Source: Microbotryomycetes sp. JL201 (lineage: Eukaryota; Basidiomycota; Microbotryomycetes). From it: 64,000 nt of DNA. The first letter of the stretch is position 1; each line of letters begins with the position of its first letter. This document shows positions 23,486-33,971 of this stretch, in pieces. Made by a program: the position numbers and the translations under genes. The notes beneath the pieces are model-generated. The model worked only from the letters and a program-made list of their open reading frames with translations, was not told the DNA's origin and did not search any database. The DNA lies in contig JAQYUZ010000034.1 in assembly GCA_033819885.1 (NCBI GenBank), positions 124,001 through 188,000 on the forward strand, in the 5' to 3' direction.

Positions 23486-24582
23486 ATGTCTGACGTACGT
23501 GCGCGACGCACTCTGATCGCGCCGAATGTTGACGACCGAGTTGTGCTGACTGTGCGTCTTGTCTCTGTCTCGCTGTCGCTGTTCGCGTGTGCGGTCGACT
23601 CCACGTATTTTTTCCCAAACTGGGATTTTCGCCCCCCGCCTCGCCCGCGCCTCGGTCGTCTTGCACTCAACTCGCTTTCGCACATGACAGGTCAGTCGAG
23701 CATCGCTCGTGCCCGCTCTGATCGCGAGCTGCAGCTGACACGCTCGTTCTTTGGTTCGACCAGGAGGAGCACCAGCAGACTTTCGAGCAGGCCTCGGCCG
23801 GTGCCTCGCTCACCTACCCCATGCAGTGCTCAGCACTCCGCAAGGGTGGACACGTCGTCATCAAGGGTCGTCCCTGCAAGGTTAGTCGTCGCGTTGACAA
23901 GCTGAGCGTAGCCGCGAGCAAGCCGGAATGGTTCGGACACGAGCTGCAAAGAGGCCTGGCCGATCTTCACATGCGCTCTGGCACAGCGTTTCGCTGGTGA
24001 AACTATACGGAGACAGCCGTGGTCGATTCAAGGACTCAGAGCCTCAATTAACGGTGCTATTCGCTGTTGAGCCCGTCGCTGACCTCATTTGGGCCTCTCT
24101 CCCGCAGATCATTGACATGTCGACCTCCAAGACCGGCAAGCACGGTCACGCCAAGGTCCACTTGGTCGCCACCGATGTCAGTCTTTCGCGTCGACAAACT
24201 TCGCTTCCTGAACGCTGATCATCTCCGATTCCTGCAGATCTTCACCCAGCGCAAGTACGAAGATATCTCCCCCTCGACTCACAACATGGATGTCCCTAAC
24301 GTCACCCGTGCCGAGTACCAGCTCATCAACAGTGAGTGAATCCCGGACGTGGGCCACGCTCAGAGTCAAATTCCTGACCTCATTCATATACCAGTCGATG
24401 ACGGCTTCCTTAACATGATGACTGCCGACGGCACCGCCAAGGATGACGTCCGCTTGCCTGAGGGCGAGCTCGGCGACCAGATCCAGGCCGCCTTCGATGA
24501 CGGCCAGGACTTGTCTGTCACTGTTATCTCGGCTATGGGCACCGAGCAGGCCATCGCCTACAAAAACTCCCCCGCCAACTAA
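23486..24582 (+). CDS. TIF51A: Translation factor eIF5A (hypusine-containing)
   Basis: Small cytoplasmic factor that rescues ribosomes stalled at difficult peptide bonds such as polyproline; active only after a lysine is converted to hypusine. The spliced protein runs [35 protein letters not shown], the hypusine loop [20 protein letters not shown] (modified lysine in TGKHG), [20 protein letters not shown] and the OB-fold C-terminal domain ending IAYKNSPAN. About 157 residues, normal length. Introns 1 (23495-23763, 269 nt) and 2 (23881-24106, 226 nt) are several times longer than the 50-90 nt usual here, a pattern often seen in highly expressed translation genes and possibly regulatory. Confidence 0.97.
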
Positions 24583-25040
24583 ATTTGGCGCCAGCATGCT
24601 ACTCTAGACCGTGCGCGAGGCGGGCGTTTGCTTCGAACTCGATTCGCTGTCGACGAACGCTTGTTATATTCTCTTCTCCCTCTTTTTGGCCACCACACTG
24701 TCGCAACTACTAGAAGGTTCCTCGCCGCGGGGAGCTCGTGTTCGGGAGCACGAGCTCTTTGTTCCCACTTTCTTCTAGTTTTGTGATTTAGCCGCCCCTC
24801 TTCTTTTCGCATCGCTACGCCTGTATTCCTCCTCCTTTTTCTCTCTCTTTTCCGCCTAGTACTACTTGTGTGCAACGGATGACACGAGTTGTCGAATGAT
24901 TTGCTAATATCGTGTGTCGCTTGGCGCGTCCAGAATGACTTGTGTCACGAACTCGTCCGCAGCATTTGCGAGATGATTTGCCCGGATCCTTGTTCCGAGA
25001 GCTGCATACTCGTTTCTCTCCTTCCGTGATTGCGTCGCCC
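24583..25040. other. Intergenic region eIF5A to unknown gene
   Basis: About 460 bp without a supported gene. The first part should be the eIF5A 3' untranslated region and carries a hairpin at 24732-24757; a T-rich stretch follows at about 24795-24855. The rest should be the promoter of the gene starting at 25041. Confidence 0.5.
24732..24757 (+). other. Perfect 9-bp hairpin downstream of eIF5A
   Basis: GAGCTCGTG at 24732-24740 pairs exactly with CACGAGCTC at 24749-24757 across an 8-base TTCGGGAG loop, 150 bases after the eIF5A stop. It lies where the 3' untranslated region is expected. The loop does not match any RNA element I know. Confidence 0.65.
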
Positions 25041-26312
25041 ATGACAGTGACGGTGACGACCACACGAGATTTGAAGGTGTGTATCGCGTCACGGATCAAA
25101 AGGCGCACCAATAGCTAGTGGCGCCGCACCTGCTGACCCTTCTCCATCAATTCGACGTGGAACGACAGCATTTCCGCAAGTATCCTTCCACGAAACCTGC
25201 GATATCGAGCCTGTACACTTCGTTCTTGTCATTACTCGCCGATCCTGCACAATCAAATTTACGATCGTCGTTCTTGCCGTCTCTCGTCCGACTCGATCTG
25301 CCTCGTTCTGCCAGCGTCACTCCAGAGCATGATCTCAAGCTGTTGCAGCTGTTGAGAGACGACCCTCCTGGCTTGGTGCTCGTGCAAGGTCAAGTCAGTT
25401 CAGAAAAGGTTCACCAACATTGGACGACGGAGTCTTTGACAGCGTCGACAAGTCTCCGAAACAATATCGTCGTGCAATATGCCATTGTCACAGAGCTGGA
25501 GAGCGCCATCAGTGACTCTGAAAGAGCTGAAGATGTTGCCAATTTGAATGGTTAGTATGCTTGCCTGGTTTTGGCCGGGCGCTGGTGAAACAAAAGATTG
25601 ACTCGGAATCGTTGCATTCAGTGTTTTTGCTCGCGTGTTTTACATACGAACTCAGTCATTGGATATATACGTCATGTCACGGCTACGAACGGGCTTACGT
25701 TTCAGAGGCCGACCTCGTCTCGTTACGAGGTCCGACTTCGACCAACGGATCGCTGTCTTCTCTTCACAGCCAAAATTCGATCCTCGTTTCGCCTCGCGTC
25801 AACGGCAACGACGTTGGAGTCAAGGCAATTCAAAGCATGTTTGGCGTCTTGTACGAATTGCTGACGTTCGCGATAGGTCAGCCCCCCTCTGTCCTCTTTC
25901 TCCACTCGTCTGCGCCGTCACGATTGACCTGAATCTCCTTTGACCAGGTGACCGTCAAGTCGTCAAACGTAGACTTCCAATCCGTCGGACGCCAGTTCTC
26001 ACACCTCCTCTGATTTACTCTCTGATTGGCGACAGTCCTCTTGTCAGAGACGTTTCGAACGAGCCTCCGACGCATTTACGTTGGATCGTCCCTTGGAAGG
26101 ACCATGACGATTTAAACTCGGTCACTGCAGCATGTTCGCCCATCAGTATTCCTTTGTTTCATGGGAAATGTGAGATCGTATCAGCTGCGGATGGCGGCAG
26201 TGTCAAAGTGGCGGACGGACATGGCGCGGCGGGTTTGCCAAGGATGGTTGAAGAGTTTCGAGTGAGCTTGAGTGGAGATGTCGGCGGAAAGGCAGCGAGA
26301 GAGCAGGGCTAA
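25041..26312 (+). CDS. Protein of unknown function
   Basis: I do not recognise this gene. A consistent four-exon reading runs from MTVTVTTTRDLK, through an intron at about 25077, to LVAPHLLTLLHQFDVERQHF, a leucine-rich helical part (SSLYTSFLSLLADP, HDLKLLQLLRDDP), then VFLLACFTYELSHWIYTSCH, a Ser-rich patch (SLSSLHSQNSILVS), VKAIQSMFGVLYELLTFAIG, and after the last intron RRLPIRRTPVLTPPLIYSLI and THLRWIVPWKDHDDLNS, ending at TAA 26310-26312. About 370 residues. There is no signal peptide; one moderately hydrophobic stretch sits around VFLLACFTYELSHWIY. In-frame joining across three introns and normal codon use support a real gene. The N-terminal exon is the least certain part. Confidence 0.65.
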
Positions 26313-26427
26313 GGAGGGAGTGGCGTGCTAGGCGTTTGGCGGTAGAGTTTCCGGGATTTGTATATTACACTTGATTCAATTTGCGACTATGTCATGGAAA
26401 AGACGAGCCGGCTGAAATTGATGCAAT

Positions 26428-27797
26428 ATGATGCGATCATCGCTGTCGCGGTTGGCTCGCGAACTCTCCTTCTTGATCGTCGCGACAATGCGTCCGTCTC
26501 GGTCGGTGCTCCAAGCGTCGAAAAAGCTCACACCGAATTCTGGGTCTGCTCCGAGTGTCGCCAAGTCGGTCGATTACTGCACCCAGCTCGTGCGCGCGAG
26601 CGACAAGGACAATTTGTGGCCCGTGTACTTTTACCCACAGCACTCGAGGCCGGCATACTTGGCATTGAGAGCATTCAATGTGGAGCTGGCGACGATTGAT
26701 GACAACGTGTCGAATCCGATGGTCGGCCGAATGCGCTACCAGTGGTGGAGAGATTCGATCAAGCAAGTGTTTGACGTCAGTAACCTTATAGTCTGATCAT
26801 CAGGAACCTCAATCAGTACTCGATACAACTGACTCTTGAACCCGTTTGGTCCTGACTCACTTCAGTCGAGACCGCCACCTCACCCAGTGTGCCACTTGAT
26901 CTCTCAACTCGCTCAGCGCTCTCAGCTGTCGCCATACCACTTTACCCGCTTGATCAACAGCAGAGAACAACATTTTCTCAACCCTTCATTCAACAATCTA
27001 CAAGATTTGGCAGAATACAGCGCAGGAACTCAGGCAAGCCTGTTGTACTTGCTCTTGCAAGCAACAACCAAAACTCAGCGCTCGGCAACCAGTCAGCCGA
27101 ACATGGCGTCACCATTAAGCGACGGCACTGGCAAAGACTTGCCGCACTCGAAACTGTTTGAGCACGTCGGCAACGAGCATGACGGCTCAAACGAAACAAA
27201 TCCGGCTCGAGGATTGAGAGATCCGGACGACCTGACATTGGATCACGCTGCGAGTCATTTGGCAGTTGCTATTACGATTTCAATCTTATTGAGGTCGATA
27301 CCTTACCATGCGCGAAAGAGAATCAACGTCATTCCGGCCGTGATTGGTACGTTTTCCAAATGTGGCGTCCTTTTTTCACTCGCCCGAGTGCATTACCAAC
27401 CCACCGCATTGTTTCCGGTGCAGCTGCCAGACACAACATGAGAGAGGAAGCTCTGTTTCGACAGGGTCCGAACGCCGAGGGCCTCAGGGAGTGTGTTGCG
27501 ACCATGGTCGGAATCGCCCAAGCTGAAATGAGAACGGCAAGGGGTTGCTTTGAAGGGACTACGGGCGTTCCAAAACGAGCAAGTCCAGTATTTCTATCCG
27601 CGGTCAGTCGTACGGCGTCAAGCAGTGTTTAATCGGGAAGAAGTTGACATTCTGGCAAACAGACACCGGCGAGATCCTATCTCGACAGGTTGTCTAGCTC
27701 GGCAGTCGAGTTTGACGTGTTCAATCCTTCACTGTTCAAACAATACTGGAGATTGCCGTTCCAAGTGTGGGGTGACTCGCGCAACAGACGGTTCTAG
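26428..27797 (+). CDS. NDUFAF6: NDUFAF6-like complex I assembly factor (squalene/phytoene synthase fold)
   Basis: Mitochondrial member of the trans-isoprenyl synthase fold related to the complex I assembly factor NDUFAF6. The N-terminus MMRSSLSRLARELSFLIVAT is basic and amphipathic, as in a mitochondrial presequence. Family blocks follow: YCTQLVRASDKDNLWPVYFY, LALRAFNVELATIDDNVSNP, GRMRYQWWRDSIKQVFD, LAEYSAGTQASLLYLLLQ, LDHAASHLAVAITISILLRS and ARHNMREEALF. The C-terminus becomes clear after splicing at about 27602-27661: FLSATPARSYLDRLSSSAVE, then FDVFNPSLFKQYWRLPFQVW. The acidic DDxxD motifs of true isoprenoid synthases are not conserved, as expected for an assembly factor. Inserted low-complexity sequence (about 27070-27200) lengthens the middle. 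The gene converges on the sugar transferase with a 93-bp gap. Confidence 0.82.
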
Positions 27798-27890
27798 GCC
27801 GACGACCAAACTAGGAATGAAGCATCAAAAGAACCGCAAAGTGTTGTAAATCAAACTAGGCCCTCAGACGCGTTACAACAAGTATTGGTC

Positions 27891-30135
27891 CTACGCTTCT
27901 CTCATGACATTCGCATCACACATGTACTCGTTCGGTCGAGGCTGTACCAACGCCCATAGGCCTGCCTTTCTCAACAAGTTTTCCTTGTCCATGCCGGTCG
28001 CGTAGTTTGCGTGCACGACGCACACTTTTGTGCCTTTGCTGATTCCTTGTTGAACGTCGTCTGGCAACCCAAAATACCTCATGCCAGGTGGGAACAAGTC
28101 GTATGGCAACGACTGGGTCTTGATTCGACTCGGGTTGGGTCGTCTTCGACCAATGTACTCACGAGTCAGTGTCGTCCAACCGACGTCGTCTGACGAGTCA
28201 TGCATAGGCGAAGACGACCGAGGAGACGTCAATGCAAGTTTCTGAGCCAACTTGTCACATGTCAATCTCGATTTGTTGTCCGTTTCAGAAGACGAGTGTC
28301 TCTTCATCCACTCTCGACCCTTGAGTCTTCCAACCCTTTGAAGAAACTCTTCGAGGCCTTCGTCTTCACGAGGCGCATCGTCCGGATCGTAAGCGTCATC
28401 AAAGTCATAATCATCGTCCTCTCCGGCCAGTTGACGCTCGTAAGCCAGCCTTTCTTGCTCTTCAATCAAGGCTTCGTCCTCTTCCGACGTTGATGGCAAG
28501 CCTAAACCAGCTCTGTCCAAGATGTCCAGCAGCCGTTGAGGCTCACCCGAACTGATCGCATCTACCCATTCTTGGTGCTCCACGTTCCCCAGTACGTCAT
28601 GACCTTTCTCTGCCAAGAACAATGCCGGTCCAAGACTCGTCGCTTGAAACGAAGGTGCGTGAGCGCGCACAAGAGATTTGATTCGTCTCGGCGAATCTAG
28701 CGATGCCGTGGAATTGTCAACCGTATTGAGCAACAACGAAGACGAGGCTATTGACGAATCGACATTTGAGAATTCTTCTTCCTCTGCGCCATCGTCGTCC
28801 GATTGAGCATGCTCGAGAGACAATGCATGAGCCGCTGACGTTTGAGCCTTTTCAAAACTGTTCATGACCATAGCGATGTGACACATCGCCGTCCACCTCC
28901 AAGCCAAAGCCGCGCCCTTGCTTGGTCTGTACTCGCCATCTCGCTTGTCAGTGTCTAGTCGCTCGTCTACGAACGAAGCCAGCGAAGAGTCCTTGTCTGA
29001 CGTGCGAGAGTAGATGAAGCAAGCACAAGGCATCGAAAAAGTGCCATACGAATTTGGCGTATCGGGTGACGTGTCGGGCGACCAGATGAAAGAAGGATGG
29101 AGCGATCCGGGAAAGTAGGCATGGTCGAGCAGCGCAGAGGGATCAGACAGCCTAAACAAGCAATCGCTCGCGCGGATCGAATCAGCTCTTTGCGGAAAAT
29201 CTATCCGTGATCAAGACTGACCATACGGCGTCGTTGTCGACAAGAAGTACTCCCCTAACGCCTTCAATGGCCTGCTCTGGATCGTCCCCTTGCTCCAGCT
29301 TGTCCCACCGTTCTTGCTCGGCTTTAAGTCGGTCGTGTCTGTCCATGGCTTGCGATTCAGACAAAGCGCCAACCAGAGCCGACATGACGAGCGTTCGTTC
29401 GAGCATGAGGGATTGGTAATGCAAGCTGCCCCACTCTAGCATAGACTGGGTCGCGCCGGCCGTTTCATCAACGTCCGTTGGTGGTTCTGGTGGCAGCAAC
29501 AAGTCCAAAGTTCTCAACGTTTTAAACAAGTCGTGTTTTGCCGGGTCTTCCAGCTTGTCTGCTTGACGAAGGTCGTTGACGTGCTTCTCTAGATCGTGTG
29601 GATCGACTCCCTTGAGCCACCAAACGACCAAGCCTTGTCGCTCGTCACTCAACTCTCTCGCCAGCCCCTCGTCGCTGGTCACGATCAAGACTTTCAACAA
29701 CCTATCGTTTTGATTTGATGAGCTTGTCGAGTTTCCGGCGGTGCCTTGTCCCCAATGAGCCTTGTATCGCAGGAAGCACAGCCAGTTGAATAAAAGTGGC
29801 TTGAACGCGGGCGTGGCGAGCGTCACGAGCAAAGTATGTGAAGGTGCAGGACTGAGTAATGGCAGTACTGGCAACAGTGTTGCCAATGAAGTGTGCAATC
29901 GTCGAACCTGATTCACCGGTTGAGACGACTGTGTAGAGTCGACAGGCGCAAACAAAGGTACATGGTGTGGCCTGTGCCCGCCTGTTTGGCTGTGAGAAGC
30001 GTTGACGCACGTCGTGATGAGACACACAACGGCCAGGAAGGCTACAGGCGGCCAAGCTGTCCAGAGCCGTCGCATGCTTGGCATTCTCTCGGACGGAACG
30101 AGACTCGTGCGGCCTTGTATGTGCTGTTTGGTCAC
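27891..30135 (-). CDS. Type II membrane nucleotide-diphospho-sugar transferase (PF03407-like)
   Basis: Probable Golgi or ER lumenal glycosyltransferase. The N-terminus has a single hydrophobic anchor (WPPVAFLAVVCLITTCV) shortly after MPSMRRLW, followed by a lumenal domain. Motifs of the family are LLKVLIVTSDEGLARELSDE, VLLVDNDAVWLSDP (DxD-type metal/sugar-nucleotide site, assembled by splicing the 70-nt intron 29152-29221) and near the end KVCVVHANYATGMDKENLLR then KAGLW. The intron model is compelling because it turns two abutting frames into the expected DNDAVWLSDP. An unusually long acidic, low-complexity insert (28330-28860, with DDYDFDDAYDPDD) interrupts the domain. The start could be 30135 or 30084; the second gives the more typical short cytosolic tail. 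Donor sugar and acceptor are unknown. Confidence 0.8.
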
Positions 30136-30361
30136 CTCTCGCGTGGACCAAACCGGTCGGACATGGGTCCTGGCCCAGGCGGTCGTCGCAGGTCAAAGTG
30201 CGTTGAATAAACATCAGTCTAACCTGGCACCTCCGGAATCGAAACAGCTGCGGGGATCAGCCTTTTTTAAAAGGGCTTATGCATCCCAGAGAGAGCCAGC
30301 CCTGGCAATTCTTTAAACCAGTTAAAACCCCCGCCGCGGGCCCCGGGCTTTGGATCCGGCC
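30136..30361. promoter_or_regulatory. Divergent promoter sugar transferase / FAHD-type hydrolase
   Basis: 226 bp (277 bp if the transferase starts at 30084) between two outward-facing start codons, so it serves both genes. A GC-rich patch with CCGCGGGCCCCGGGC lies at 30332-30346. No specific factor site can be assigned. Confidence 0.45.
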
Positions 30362-31549
30362 ATGCTCTTGAGCCGAATCTCGTCCGTCTTCCAATCTCTT
30401 CACCCACGAACAATGTCAACTTGGACTCGCCTTGTCCGTTACAATGCAAAGTCTGATCCTTCTGGGCCAGCACACGTTGGCGAGCCGGTTGACGAACAAC
30501 TCGACGTTGGTCGGGCAATCTACTATCACGACGAGCCTATCAAGGTCAAGAGGTTTTCAGGGTCAAGTATTTTGAACGCTGGACAACCGACGGGCGAGGT
30601 TGACGAGGTGGACAAGGTGCTCAGTCCTTTGGCCGAAGCTGAAGTTGGTTCGATCCGATGTAGGCACACTGTCACATGATTCGTTAAAGCACTAAGGCAC
30701 GGATACAAGTTGTCTGACCATTCTCATCACAGGCATCGGTTTGAACTACAAGAAACATGCCGCTGAAGCAAACATGCCCATTCCAAACGAACCCATCTTG
30801 TTTGTCAAACCCTCGACGTCAATCACTGGCACGGGACCTCATCACAAGATTATCATTCCAAAGCATACCATCAAAACCGACTCTGCTGATTTCGAGAGCG
30901 AGCTGGGCGTCATTATCGCGAGAGAATGCAAGAACGTGACAGAGCAAGAAGCTATGGATTACGTGTTGGGTTATACGGCGACGAACGACGTTAGTTCGAG
31001 AGTGGCTCAGGTCAGTAAGGTAGAGAATATCTTCGACTACCAGTCTCTTATTTTGCGCGACTTTTTCTTGTTGGTGGGCAACGATCTATCAGTTTGCAAA
31101 CTCGCAGTGGAGCTACTCGAAAGGCTTTGACACGGCTTGCCCGACCGGTCCTGTCGTCGTCAACCGAACCACCATTTCTGATTATACAAAACTCGAAATG
31201 AAAGGTACAAAGAACGACAAGCTGATGCAACAAAGCCGATTAGAGTCAGTACACTCTTTCCTTTTCCTTCCCACCCTTGAATTTCAACCGACTGACTTGA
31301 TGTGGTTGACTGTTCGTCCATCAAATGAACAAACGAAACAGTGACTTGATCTTTTCGGTCCCGCAACTCGTCTCGTTCCTGTCTCAAGGAACGACTTTGA
31401 AACCTGGCACGTTGATCTTGACAGGAACGCCACATGGCATCGGTTGGGTTCAAGAACCGAGAGAAACGTTCAAGGACGGTGACGTGTTTACAGTAGAAAT
31501 CAGTGGAGGCATTGGCAGCTTGATCAACAAGGTAGAGTTTGAAAAATAG
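30362..31549 (+). CDS. FAHD1: Fumarylacetoacetate hydrolase-domain protein (FAHD1-like)
   Basis: Metal-dependent enzyme of the FAH superfamily; the closest well-studied group (FAHD1) acts as oxaloacetate decarboxylase and acylpyruvate hydrolase in mitochondria. The spliced sequence has CIGLNYKKHAAEANMPIPNE, ILFVKPSTSITGTG, DFESELGVIIAREC (the glutamates that bind Mg/Mn), VLGYTATNDVSSRVAQ, FANSQWSYSKGFDTACPTGP and LTGTPHGIGW, all standard family positions. Two starts are possible: 30362 (MLLSRISSVFQSLHPRTM, presequence-like) and 30413 (MSTWTRLVRYNAK). If both are used, mitochondrial and cytosolic forms could arise; this is inference. About 310 residues with three introns. It converges on the malate dehydrogenase gene with 148 bp between stops. 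Confidence 0.87.
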
Positions 31550-31697
31550 AATGATCGCGACAGATATTACCTGGATGAGAAACTGCTGAGATGGAATTCA
31601 AGAAGCAAAAGAACAGAGAGCTCCGATGACGATGCTCTTTGCACTATTTGAACCAATCTTTTTGTTCTAAACTATCACTAGATCACGCTCGCTCGTT

Positions 31698-33671
31698 TTA
31701 GAGCTTTGACTTGACAAATTCGACGCCCTCTGCGGAAAGATGGGAGGCAGCGGCAGGTCAGTGCCAGTGCATTCATCCTGTGATTGATCAACATGCAAGA
31801 AGAAACTCACTCGTGATTGAACCTCCCAGTTCGGCGACGGCAGCCTTGAGCAGAGTCTGCTCCTGCTCGTTCAATTTGCCAACGGGCAACAGCTTTTCGG
31901 CACCGTTGGGCTGGGAGCGACCGACAGGCAAGTCAAACCCCTGAGCACTCCTCTACCCGAAAACGCAAACGCAAATTACTTACACCCAACTCGACCGGGA
32001 CCGAGAAAAAGTCGATTGCCTGACCGAGTTCCTTCTCGAGCTCGCTAAACTCTTTCGTGTAGACGTAAGAAGGTTCGACGACGCCAGACTTGCCCTTGAA
32101 AGCGGCGTCAATCAACCTCTCGGCAAAGTAGTAACCGGCTGCGCTCAAGAGTCAGCGACAGTTTCGCTGTGTTGGAACCAGCCCATTGAGCGCCTTTAGC
32201 TCACCGTAGGCCATGGACAAGGTAGCTGAACCGCCGCCAGCCTTTGCTTGCACGACTTCGTCTCCACCAAACTGGATGCGGTGGATCAGAGCGTCGTACT
32301 TTTCCTTGTCACTGAACAAATTTTCTGGCAAAGCCGGCTTTGATTGGGAGAGCAATGGAAGGATGGTGACGCCAGAGTGACCTGCAGCAGATGTGATCGA
32401 GATGAGCCCTTTCGGTGTCTTGAACCGAGGAGGTACGCCGCGCGGACTGACCACCAACGACGGGGATCGTGTACTTTGGTGCATGGGTGGGCTCGCCGAT
32501 TGCCTGTGCCGACATGGTGGAAGCGCGCACGACATCCAGAGTGGTGACACCGAACAAGCGCTTGGGGTCGAACGTGCCAGCGTTCTTGAACACCTCGGCG
32601 GCAATGGGCACGGTCGAGTTGACGGGGTTGGAGATGATCAAGACGAACCTAGGTCGAGAGATGTCAGCTGTCAAAAGGGGTGACGGTCCGGAAATACTGA
32701 CGCCTTTGGGCAGTTCTCGGCAATGGCCTGGGCCAAGTCGCGGACGATGCCAGCGTTGATGTTGAACAAGTCGTCACGGGTCATGCCAGGCTGTTGTGCG
32801 CCGCAATAGATTGTCGTACATGAGTGAGCAAAAGAAGAGATGGCGGAGGCATGTGTCAGTTAGTATTAACGTGCGCAGATGCGAGGTTGGCAGTACGGCG
32901 GCCCGTGCGATCCAACGCATTCGTCAGGAGCAATATGCGCAGCTCGGCGGACAGACGGCTGATGCGACATTGCTCTCGATATTGTGAGCTTTGGTCCGAG
33001 GCGCAAAGATGGACGCTGCGGTGGCTGGTTTGAAGTTGATCGATCTGCGGTTGGGCCGGCACACGTTCACGGACCAGCACGAGTCTTACCTTGCGGGGGA
33101 CACCGGCTGAAAACAGACGTGACGGGTGTCAGCTTTGAACGGGTGTCGGATCTCAAGCTTATGGCTGACCGGGAATGATGACGAGCTGTGCTCCGGTGAG
33201 CGCATGCTTCAATCCGTCCTCGTCCTTTGTGTAGCCAGTCGTGACGGCGGGCGAGTTGACGTGAGAGACGTCGGCGGCGACGCCTGGTGGTTATGTTGAC
33301 ATAGTCAGCATGCGTCTATTGGTGCAGGAGCAAGCACGCGCGGGACTCGCCCTTTACGACGGGCACGACATCGAACAGCGACAGTTCAGTGATTGCACTG
33401 TTCTGCATGAGCGCACATGATGGGCGGGTCTCAGCAGCAGCACAGCCGATCAATGCAAACACATCCGACTGCTTACCTGCTTCAACAAGAGCGACAGAGG
33501 TTGGCCGATACCTCCCGCGGCGCCGAGTACTGCCAACGCCGAAGCCTCCGGGGTCAGCCTCGAGGGGCATTGTGCACACGAATAACTAACCAGCAACCTG
33601 ATCATGACAATTGTGAGTGGGACTGGCGCTTGCTGCTCTGACACTTGCACACTCACTTTCAATCCAGACAT
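31698..33671 (-). CDS. MDH: NAD malate dehydrogenase with C-terminal SKL (peroxisomal type)
   Basis: Interconverts malate and oxaloacetate with NAD. The first exon MSGLK plus two small splices gives [20 protein letters not shown], the nucleotide-binding start of the enzyme. Further blocks are [50 protein letters not shown] and [16 protein letters not shown] (catalytic His), then SYVYTKEF and [18 protein letters not shown]. The last exon reads GVEFVKSKL, ending exactly in the PTS1 signal SKL, and the modelled start lacks a mitochondrial presequence; both suggest peroxisomes, as for yeast Mdh3. Caution: the family normally ends close to FVxSK, so SKL could arise easily. An Arg-rich frame starts at an upstream ATG (33766-33768) and might feed an alternatively spliced mitochondrial form. 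Eight or so short introns; some internal joins are approximate. Confidence 0.9.
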
Positions 33672-33971
33672 GACGAGCGATGGAGACCTGAGCGGATCCA
33701 AGTTGCCGGCGCGCGCCACAGCGAACCTTGCAAATCACGGGCAACATGGCTTCGCGACGAGCAAGCATACGTGCACACGTCTGAATAAGTTACTCTATTT
33801 CATCAAGTCACGGCGCTCTGCACTTGGCTCGTGCTATCTGATCCCCCCTGTGTTCCCCCCCCCCCCGCACAAGGACGACGAGCTGCGATCGGCGGCTGTT
33901 CGGCGGGAATCTATTCGTTGCCACCGGCCTAGTCTCAGGTCTCGGATACAGAGAGAGCGCGAGCGCACACA
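33672..33971. promoter_or_regulatory. Shared divergent promoter of MDH-SKL and LON-SRL
   Basis: Exactly 300 bp lie between the two outward-facing start codons of two genes whose products both end in a PTS1-type tripeptide. It includes a run of 12 C residues at 33855-33866 and an upstream ATG (33766-33768, minus strand) on the MDH side. A common regulator, for example of peroxisome proliferation or fatty-acid use, is plausible but not shown by any motif I recognise. Confidence 0.55.

Noticed and set aside
23495-24106. snoRNA hosted in eIF5A introns
   Set aside because: No paired C/D boxes and no convincing H/ACA hairpin arrangement could be found by eye.
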